Below are positions 55,889 through 64,000 of a stretch of 64,000 nucleotides of DNA, piece after piece (the stretch's first letter is position 1; every line of letters begins with the position of its first letter). The translations under genes were made by a program, and so were the position numbers. Source of the DNA: Nipponacmea schrenckii (taxonomy: Eukaryota > Mollusca > Gastropoda > Lottiidae); contig CM060202.1 in the NCBI GenBank assembly GCA_030562195.1, positions 21,872,317-21,936,316 on the forward strand, read 5' to 3'. The notes under the pieces are model-generated. The model was given only the letters and a program-made list of their open reading frames with translations, did not search any database and had not been told where the DNA came from.

Positions 55889-58800
55889 CTGAAAAATTTG
55901 ATTTAATAAAAGTAGTAATGTAAGAGAAGTAACTCTTGTTCAATGTATTAATGTTTGTGAATGAATTCCGACTTCGTAACGCTTAATCTATCAATACTGG
56001 TCATTAGTCAAGCTGTTTGGATCAAACAGATATTGGACTAAGGTACTATTGTATGTCGAATTATGTCCCTTTGTATGGCAATACGGTACACAATGATTTC
56101 AAAATAAAGGTCTCATATGTATGCTCCCAATGGACCCTCATTAACACCCTCAGTGTCGAAAACTGGAAAATAGCATAGTTTAATTAACTAACTACTGATA
56201 TTATCTAAGAAACATAGAGATCATTAGTCATGCACGTACTTGCCACTGTGGATTCTGTTGATGTTGGAACATTGTCAGTTGTAGCGGTTTCAGACGCTGA
56301 TTGTGCAGATGTTAGTGGTTCTGTTGTTGTTAGTGGTTCTGCAGTTGTTGGTGGTTCTGTGGTTGGTGGTTCTGCAGTTGTTGGTGGTTCTGTGGTTGGT
56401 GGTTCTGTGGTTGTTGGTTCTGTTGTTGGTGATTGTGTAGTTGTCAGTGATTCAGTGGTTGGTTGAGTTGTTGATGGTTCAGTGGTTGGTTGAGTTGTCG
56501 CTGGTTCTGTGGCTGGTTGCGTCGTCGATGGTTCTGTAGTTGTCGGTGGTTCTGTGGTCAGTGGTTGAGTGGTTTCTGGTTCTGTTGTCGGTGGTCCAGT
56601 GGTTATCGCTGATTCTGTAGTTGTTGGTGGTTCTGTGGTTGGTTGAGTTGTTGGTGGTGTCGATGGTTGAGTGGTTGTAAGAATATTTTTCAACCCAACT
56701 AAAACATAGATTATTAGGCTGGTGACGCAAACTCTTGCATTTTTAATCTGAATTTCATTAAAATTGGTTAAGAATATCAAAAACAGGTAAGTCAGCGTTA
56801 AGGGTTTCTGTTATTGGGTAGCAAAACCGCTGATGGATACTCGACTTGAATAGGCTCAACCTATCCACTAGAATCAGAACTTTTGCCTTACGCTCGTCTT
56901 TGAATTATCGATATAATAGAAAAAAAGGAAAAATGTTTAAATAAAGTGCGGTTTTGGAAACGCCTCTTTTTTCAACTGTTGATAATTAACCCGTATCTTC
57001 AGCTAAGACTGGTTATGGCGTCATGTGTGGTGTACAACTTTGTGGGGGTCGGAACATTTTTCATTTTATTATAACCGTTTTTGATATTCTCGCACCTTAC
57101 ACTGCAGCGTACAATACAACTAACACTACAACTTACACAAACAAAATCGATTATCATTTTTATTTTCTTTTTCTGCTCTAGCAATAATACCACACTACGC
57201 ACCGAATCGGATACACCTGTTCGCAACAGTTGTACTTACATGTATAACAAATCCTGCTATACAAGCTTATGTCTCTGCCAGTGGTGTCAATATACTTAGA
57301 CTGGTCTAGAGCTGTCTTGGCATCCGATCCGAAATGAAAGTAACACGTTCGTTGGTTCAAGTCGTATGTGATTCCCCAGCATTCATCATTCTGGTACTTA
57401 TAACTATTACACAGTGCCTCACAACCAGATTTATCTATATCGGTTTCTTTAATCTCTGAGGAGATACCCCTGTTATGTTGTGGTGGATAAACGCAGTCTC
57501 CTGTAATAGATGACAGGGAAAATATAAGTGGGTAGTCTAAGTGCATGTCCAAATGAATATAGCCACTCAGAGGTCGAGGTCATTTTTCTTGTATGTATTA
57601 TACACACGCGAATACAGCCAACCAGAATCCTTGACAGGGAGGATGTAATGCTTTTTGGTCAGACTTTCTGTCAGAGTCTCTGATTGGCTGAATTCGTTAC
57701 CCACACAATCCAATCAAATCCAATCATTCACTAACCTTTGTGAAACAAGAAACTTGATTATTCTGATCCAAGTATAAGAGAAAGATTGTAATAGCATGAA
57801 ATTGTATGAAAAGTTGTGATACGAGAAAGGTGATTTTTGCAGTCAGGGTGCAAACAAATTGGACATACTTGCTATAAGATTAATTAATTGAAATGAAATC
57901 GAGTTTTACGTTGACCCTTCCACACCAGAGTGAACTAATACACAGGACAATATAGAAATTTGATATTACCTATTCTCTGTTGACAAATAAATTGATACGC
58001 TGTTGTTTCATCTTTAGTTGACCTGTAAAATAACAAAAAGACAATACAATGTTAAATAATAAAATATCAACATATACCCAACACGAAAGAATATATAAAG
58101 TTTCCAACGCTTGAGTCTACAAGTGTGAAGAGTATGAGTATGTTGGTTAATAATTTGTCTCCCATGTACGTCTTAGACCCACCCACATCCTCAGTTATGG
58201 TTTAGTCACGTGATTAAAGGTGATAATACCTCGCTCATATTTATCTTGTAGCGGAAATGTCATTTCAACTTAATCTATTATTGATCCTTCAAGCGACGCC
58301 AAAGACATGCTAACAAATGATAATATCAATACAAAAAGCGCTTTTGGTATTATTCACATTGTTTGAATTTCGATCTGATAAGATTTTGTATCGATTTCAG
58401 CCAACTGTCAATACGTTCTGATATTGATACACAAAAGCTATATTGAAATTCTATTGGCCACTAGCTAGTTTGATTTTACTTCATGAACGCGTTTTTGAGT
58501 GAAGGGCATTTTTATTGTCATTGAACGACAAGGTGTGGGGGCATATGAACACAATATCTAACGTATCTTGTCCAAGTTACCATACTGTAACTAGCTAGCA
58601 GATTGTGACACGATAGCAATATGTCATTCATTCATCTAAACTATCATATCTAACTATTTTGCAGATTGTGACACGATAGCAGTGAGCCACCATCGATCTA
58701 AACAATCATGCCTAACTAGCTAGCAGATTGTGACACGATAGCAGTGAGCCACCATCGATCTAAACTATCATGCCTAACTAGCTAGCAGATTGTGACACGA

Positions 58801-59815
58801 TAGCAGTGAGTCACATTGATCTAAACTATCATGCCCAACTAGCTAGCAGATTGTGACACGATAGCAGTGAGTCACCATTGATCTAAACTATCATGCCCAA
58901 CTAGCTAGCAGATTGTGACACGATAGCAGTGAGTCACCATTGATCTAAACTATCATGCCCAACTAGCTAGCAGATTGTGACACGATAGCAGTGAGTCATC
59001 ATTGATCTAAACTATCATGCCCAATTAGCTAGCAGATTGTGACACGATGGCAGTGAGTCACCATTGATCTAAATTATCATACCCAACTAGCTAGCAGATT
59101 GTGACACGATAACAGTGAGTCAACATTGATCTAAACTAATTTACCAACAAAAGAATCATATTCAGTAAAGTATAATCCAATAAATCCATTAAACGTCGAA
59201 AAATGTATTAATCCAAGTCCACTTGGTGAATTTTTATGTTCATTTATGTCATATAGAGATTCTTTTTTGGGTTCGTGGAAAGTCCAGTTGGTAAATATAT
59301 TCTCTAACTGACAAAGTCTGAGATTTTAAATTTCATGTCCATTCTAAGAGGTGGGATTAATTTAAGGTAGACTTACCAAACGTATGAAGACAGGCTTATA
59401 GCTTGATAACCGGTAGACGTTGAATCTCCACTATAAAACGTTTTATCTTCACCGCTATCCCATGTTGAATCATGAAGACCTATCCACGCGTACTCTGTGG
59501 TGCTATAAAAAAGAATATTTTGACTAGGAAGGAAGGGAGGTTGAAGGAGGGGGTAGGGGAGTAGGAATTTTTTTAAACAATAAATTAAAATAAAAAGAAA
59601 AAAAATGAACCTATCTATGACTTACGGTACCCAGTCACCAGATTCTATTCTATCTTTTACCATGTTTTGTATAATACTGTCTAGATACGCCAAGTTACCA
59701 CCAGCTTCAATACAAACATCAGACGCTTCTTGGCGATTAAGTGGTTGTTGATACAAATAGATAAACGCCCGTGGTCTTGAAACTGCTACCAAATTGTGTC
59801 TATCAACAACTGATG
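55485..59815 (-). CDS. unit 4: CTLD-PAN-mucin-membrane receptor gene, all visible exons open
   Basis: Six exons, 59815-59626, 59502-59377, 58022-57970, 57500-57240, 56698-56240 and 55888-55485, with canonical splice sites and matching phases, give about 496 residues after a missing signal-peptide exon. Order: compact CTLD (about 120 residues, WIGL motif, two conserved Cys, no EPN/QPD calcium motif), PAN/apple (six Cys), 152-residue Thr/Pro stalk, juxtamembrane CRCKC segment, membrane helix IGSVLGITTLTVVFGFLICL and a basic tail of about 27 residues. This is the best candidate for a working member of the array. Predicted type I surface receptor; ligand unknown. The juxtamembrane/membrane module recalls one seen on many uncharacterised molluscan surface proteins (from memory). 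Confidence 0.8.
55889..56239. other. unit 4 last intron
   Basis: 351 nt, the compact form of the intron that is 1.1 kb in unit 2 and 6.2 kb in unit 3. No gene. Confidence 0.65.
56240..56698 (-). CDS. unit 4 exon: Thr/Pro mucin stalk
   Basis: 459 nt, acceptor TATGTTTTAG, donor GTACGTG, about 152 residues, the shortest of the three. Starts GLKNILTTTQPSTPPTTQ, has TTEPPTTAEPPTTEP-type units and ends TTDNVPTSTESTVA. Ends are conserved between units while the repeat core varies. Confidence 0.82.
57240..57500 (-). CDS. unit 4 exon: PAN/apple domain
   Basis: 261 nt, acceptor CATCTATTACAG, donor GTAAGTAC. Encodes DCVYPPQHNRGISSEIKE, GCEALCNSYKYQNDECWGI, LNQRTCYFHFGSD and DISLYSRICYT. PAN/apple domains usually mediate protein or carbohydrate contacts. 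Confidence 0.83.
57501..57969. other. unit 4 intron, CTLD to PAN
   Basis: Contains a stretch (about 57560-57720) that stays open on the minus strand and is conserved in units 2 and 3 (LPVKDSGWLYSRVYN). Splice sites flanking it are not conserved, so it is treated as intron. Confidence 0.5.
57970..58022 (-). CDS. unit 4 exon: CTLD last part
   Basis: 53 nt, acceptor TTATTTTACAG, donor GTAATATC. Encodes STKDETTAYQFICQQRI. Confidence 0.76.
58023..58579. other. unit 4 intron, unique part
   Basis: Inverse of 20790-21385 in unit 2, showing that units 2 and 4 share this intron. No gene. Confidence 0.65.
58580..59138 (-). repeat. 62-bp satellite array in the unit 4 CTLD intron
   Basis: About nine units of GATAGCAGTGAGTCACCATT, GATCTAAACTATCATGCCCA, ACTAGCTAGCAGATTGTGAC, the inverse of the array at 17918-20740. 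The right end runs directly into a single 35-bp-type monomer at 59137-59165. Confidence 0.9.
59137..59165. repeat. single monomer of the 35-bp satellite
   Basis: AATTTACCAACAAAAGAATC followed by ATATT matches the unit of the 39918-42090 array, and the sequence after it (CAGTAAAGTAT) matches the end of that array. Confidence 0.8.
59377..59502 (-). CDS. unit 4 exon: CTLD middle part
   Basis: 126 nt, acceptor TTTTTTATAG, donor GTAAGTC. Encodes TTEYAWIGLHDSTWDSGEDK through SSYVW. It differs from units 2 and 3 mainly at non-core positions (K/T, N/D, M/I), which may be the ligand-facing loop. Confidence 0.82.
59626..59815 (-). CDS. unit 4 exon: CTLD first part
   Basis: 190 nt, acceptor TTATTACAG, donor GTAAGTC. 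Encodes SVVDRHNLVAVSRPRAFIYL, EASDVCIEAGGNLAYLD and ESGDWVP; differs from unit 3 at very few positions. Confidence 0.82.
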
Positions 59816-61259
59816 CTGTAATAAAGATATATTGAAAATTAAAAACCCTGATTTCCTTTTAAATTGTAGTTGGTTTACCTCTTTACAATACGATTTCTGG
59901 GCCAAATGTAGTGTTTATCGTGTTAATTCGCGGAGCCTCCAGCAAATAGCAAATTTAGGCTATAACACCCAGGAGAAAATATAGAAAATGGGAGTCAAAA
60001 AATGAGAAGGCCTGCGAAGGTAAAGACATCAGAAGCTAACTGGTGTCAGATGACGACAGATGTATTTTGAACATTTAGAAGAGGTAATATTTTTCACTTC
60101 AATGTACAACATCACCTATTTTACATTCCAACCATACCAGATCGAGTCGAGTCCTCACATTTCTCTTAGATAATTTAAGCTTATAATTACCCCACCAACA
60201 CCACCACAACACCCACCCACCCTTACCCACAGACCCGACCCGCCTGGGTTACATTTCTCCACATCCTTCATCCACACGAGACAGTCATGAATACCTACCC
60301 TTTCTATTAACCCATCATTCCACACACTCACAGACCCCCATTGAAGTGACACTACCACGAGATAAATATGGGTACCCACATCTTTTCGATTCCCCTATCA
60401 TCCCCGCTCCCGGCCTAATTCCCCGTATACATACATGTCGTAGTTGTAGATTTACAGTCTGAGTTTGGTTCATTGCTACTTTGTTGTGTTAACTGTTTAT
60501 ACACGCTGATATACACACCTGCAATATATTTACAATCTGTCCCAGAAAAACAATCAGTTTATAGTACACGATGTAGGCATGAATTGTGCAAAGTATTCGG
60601 TTAGAGGAGTAATAAAGATGTTTGTCAAAAGTTAAATGTGTATCGGAAAAACTGATCAATATCTTTAATTTTCCACCTTCTGTGGTACCTGTATTTTCAC
60701 CAATCACATATAAATTTAAAAAATCCTTTATACAAATTCATGAACAAAATTGATTTGTTCAAAATCATGATAACAAATGGTTTTAGAATTTTAGAAATCC
60801 TTTATACAATCTACTTAGTGGATTTGATTTGCTTGTAGGATTTCAGTAATCGTTCAAATTCATGACATAATTTTTTTTTTAAATATTTTAAACAATTCAA
60901 ATACCACGGATTTTTAACAAACTTAAAAGAGAGACACGTGGTCAAGTTGGGGCCGCATTTCAAACATGAACAAGGGTAAATTGATATTGTATCAGTTGAG
61001 TATTGTTTAAAGAGGTACCTGTCCGACAAAAATGATTAAAATAAAGATTAAGATAAAATCCGTATTAAAATCCACAGAAATTTGAAAGGCATACTACCAC
61101 TTTGGACATGGAATGCATGGGGTTAATTATTAGCTAAATATAACAAGTATATAACGTTTTAAGATTAAATTTTCCCCATAGAGAATTTAAATACAGTTTT
61201 GTACATACACCGTAAGAAGAAATAAGTAAGGTAAATCTATTGAATTATAAATGCAAATT
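59816..61259. repeat. 5' flank of unit 4
   Basis: Matches 44937-45779 for most of its length. 60180-60400 is C-rich with many CCCAC/CCACC motifs. Signal-peptide exon and promoter should be here or further upstream but were not recognised. Confidence 0.6.
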
Positions 61260-63124
61260 TATTACACAAATCATTGGTATCTTTAATAAAACGAAAACTT
61301 CAAACCTACCCATAAAATATTGAATTGCTTCCTTTGAGATCTATTGCAGAGTCCAAGGGTCCCATTATTTGTTTCCTTGATTTGGATCCGCAATATGTCA
61401 GTTTCAGAACTACATGACAATTACTATTAAGATACCTCAAACTAGGAATTTCCATTTCTATTGATAAACACATAGTCTCTAGAAATGATAATTCTAGACA
61501 AAAATGTCGATTTGTGAGCACTTTAATAGAATTTACAGAGATTAAGGTGGCAAATTACCCTTTTAAGAAGGTTGTTCATCATATTGACCGTTATTTGAAT
61601 CCTTTTTATCTTCATTCTATTTGTTTAGTGCAATCATATTCAAAAAGTACAACTAATCCAAGATTAATCAATAGTTGTCTGTGAATATACACGTTATCTA
61701 AGCATGATTATTTCCGATAAAAATACAAAACACTCGAGAACATTTTATATAACTGGGAAAGTTGAATTATCAAAATAAAACTGCTTTGATAACCATATCT
61801 ATAGTCTTGATAATAAAAGATGGCTGTCCGAATATTCAACTGTAGATTATTGATAAATTGTAAAGTTTTCTAACCTTTGATACAACAAAACTTAATGCTT
61901 TAAGACTGAGTTTTATTTTACTTCGACAATACAGTTTTAAACATTCTGTACCATGTTATTTAATTATTCTACGGATTGCATTCTTTATATGTGTATGGAG
62001 AAAGGCAGCTTTTCTAGTCAATGTATAATTCCCCTTTGAAGACGTTATTTATTGATGCATTATTATATTTATTTATTTCCCTTTTCAAGTACATGTATTT
62101 CAATTAATAAATATAAAGGGGGCTGTTGATACAATCGTTAGAATCCACACCAATCACACAATAATCCTTTAGGGAATTATCCACTTTATAAAAGGAATTG
62201 TAAAAACGTTTTCTAAAAAAAAATTGTGTTTTAAGGTCACTGATACCATCACTTTCCACTATTCCAATTTTCAGTCAAACGTCTGCGGTTCCTGCAATTC
62301 CAATAATAGATTGTAATTGATGTATATTGTTGCTCCAAATATTTGGTAAAAGGCAAAGACAAAATAGGCTAAGAGTGTTGAAGCTAGAAGTCTTTTGATT
62401 AGATTTCGAAAAAAAATTATTATAGATCCATGTGAATTTTCCCCAAAGCGTGTTCAAAAGCAAATTGTCATTAAAGGGACATTCTGTTTTTGTTTTTTTT
62501 TTAAATTAAAATTACCTCGTAGTATTTGTGTAAAGCATTACATAAACTTTTAGTTTCGGTATGTTATGTAAGATCTGATTAAACACCACTTTGCTGATTT
62601 AAGCGAAACATTAGCCTTTTACGGCCCCACAGGCGACATCGATAGTCTTGTTCATCGCGACCTGTCAAGAATGTGCCACTTTTTTTATCGAGACTAAAGA
62701 GGTTCGGGAACCAGATAAACATTATTTGGAAACACAGCGTGTTCGGCAATAAGGCTGGCTTTATAGCTAGCTTTACTTCACAATTCCAAGTGGTAACCCA
62801 GTTATTATTATTATTTATTGATGCATTATTATATTCATTCATTTTAACTACGTGTATTTCAATTAATAATTAAAGGGAACTGTTGATATAATCGTTATCC
62901 GAACCAATCTCACAATAATCCTTTGGGAATTAGCCACTTATTAAAGGGATTGTAAATGTCGTTTTCTAAAAATTTTGTTTGTTTTATAAGGTCGCTGATA
63001 CCATCAATTTTCACCATTCCAATTTTCAGTCAAACGTCTGCGGTTCCTGCAATTCCAATAAAAGACTGTAATTGATGTATATCGTTGCTCTAAATATTGG
63101 GTAAAATTAACAAGACAAAATAGG
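61260..63124. repeat. spacer repeat, copy C, rearranged
   Basis: 61260-62610 matches 165-1930 of copy A. At about 62612 it switches to the right half of the MITE (62612-62806) and then repeats 62050-62370 again as 62807-63110. So copy C contains a partial internal duplication joined at a MITE end. Confidence 0.68.
62612..62806. mobile_element. right half of the MITE seen at 46014-46428
   Basis: TTTTACGGCCCCACAGGCGA through TTCCAAGTGGTAACCCAGTT matches 46230-46420. The left half is missing. Confidence 0.65.
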
Positions 63125-64000
63125 CTAAGCGTGATTTAATAACAATAATATGTATTGTTTAAAGACCATTACATATAAGTCTCAACAGTCTGTGCAGTTC
63201 ATAAAACAAATAATAGAAAATCATACAAAAATATAAAAAATACACGTATTAAGTTTGAGTGATCCTTAAAGACATACAATGATATAAAAAGGTATTAGAT
63301 AGATGTGAAATAGAAAGATGTCAAAAAACTGGTCATAATAATCTCTAAAAATATAGGTTTTTATGTCTGACTTAAAATTAGGAAACTGTGTAATTGATCT
63401 CAAGGCTAGTGGGAGATTGTTCCATAATTTTGGGGCAGCTACGCTTATGGCACGATCGCCATACTGATTTGATGTTTTTTTACCATGGTTTACCATGGAA
63501 GAAAGGTTTTAATCTCATCTCAACACTATTCTTTGTACAATATGCTGGATTGTGGACAGAGATTATATCTTTGAGGTAGGAGGGTGCCGTCTCACTATTA
63601 TGTATAATTTCGAAAATGATGCATATAATTTTAAAAGAAATCCGTTGTTCAATCGGTAGCCAGTGAAGCTCTTTATGTATAGGTGTCATATCTGCATGAC
63701 GTTCAAGATTTCGTCTGGTAACAAGCCTAGCAGCCGAGTTTTGGATGTGTTGAATTTTTCTAATTTTGAAATCTGGAAGCCCATAAAATAAACTATTACA
63801 ATAATCGAGTTTTGAAGTGATAAAACCATGAACTAATTTCTCAGTGCTGGCCTGATCTAAAAGATGTCTGATTTTACCTATACGCCATAAAGAATGCGAC
63901 GCCTTGCTACAGACACTTTTGATTTGTTCATCCATAAGTCCGGCTGAGTCCAGTAGCACCCCTAGGTTACGCACAATCGCTGAGGGGGAAACATACTCCT
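63125..64000 (-). mobile_element. non-LTR retrotransposon 3' end (CR1/Jockey-like), continues past the window
   Basis: The minus strand reads RNLGVLLDSAGLMDEQIKSV, KLDYCNSLFYGLPDFKIRKI, LVTRRNLERHADMTPIHKEL and HWLPIEQRISFKI (63480-63974), then after a frameshift near 63490 SNQYGDRAISVAAPKLWNNL and PLALRSI (63266-63496). These are the standard C-terminal motifs of CR1/Jockey-type reverse transcriptase ORF2. A short AATAACAATAAT tail lies at about 63138. It interrupts spacer copy C. The 5' part lies beyond base 64000. Confidence 0.82.

Noticed and set aside
60155..60379. Gly/Val-rich 74-codon minus-strand frame
   Set aside because: Falls in a C-rich low-complexity stretch of the inter-unit region; no domain.

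Overview
This window looks like nuclear DNA of an invertebrate, most likely a mollusc. It is AT-rich, all recognisable genes are split by introns with GT/AG borders, and satellites and transposons outweigh genes. The mollusc call rests on recall, not a search: mobile elements resembling bivalve 'pearl' elements (tetranucleotide tract, ~161-bp core repeats, terminal hairpin), and cell-surface proteins combining a C-type lectin-like domain (CTLD), a PAN/apple domain, a Thr/Pro mucin stalk and a C-terminal membrane module. The species cannot be named.

The backbone is an array of paralogous CTLD-PAN receptor genes. Unit 1 (minus, 5.9-7.4 kb) is a divergent CTLD+PAN gene. Unit 2 (plus, 17.4-26.5 kb) is an inverted, decayed copy: no first CTLD exon, a frameshift in PAN and a stop before the membrane segment. 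Unit 3 (minus, 29.6-43.0 kb) is open through six exons but loses its cytoplasmic tail to a stop and carries a Ty3/gypsy element in its last intron. Unit 4 (minus, 55.5-59.8 kb) is open in all six visible exons. Units 2-4 share exon lengths and phases. Only the mucin exon differs, always by whole codons (459, 486, 705 nt). No signal-peptide exon or promoter was found for any unit.

The intron between CTLD exons 2 and 3 is a satellite site: a 62-bp satellite in units 2 and 4, 35-bp and 40-bp satellites in unit 3. A duplicated spacer (78-3620, 45780-52480 and 61260-63120, with fragments elsewhere) separates the units. It contains a 299-nt exon of an unrecognised membrane protein, dead in both full copies.

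Mobile elements: a 3.6-kb DNA transposon (48783-52390) with 29-bp inverted repeats, AT target duplication, a SAP/SWIM/YqaJ-nuclease gene and a THAP exon, compatible with the ISL2EU-type group; an element with split direct repeats A1-ORF-B1-A2-B2 (11938-15784), the layout of Ngaro/PAT-type tyrosine-recombinase retroelements; three pearl-like elements; a Ty3/gypsy element with two secondary insertions; a second gypsy pol fragment; two non-LTR reverse transcriptase fragments; a MITE; and a 101-bp retroposed insertion with a 13-bp target duplication. Because the locus is duplicated, several insertions have an empty homologous site elsewhere in the window, which fixes their boundaries.
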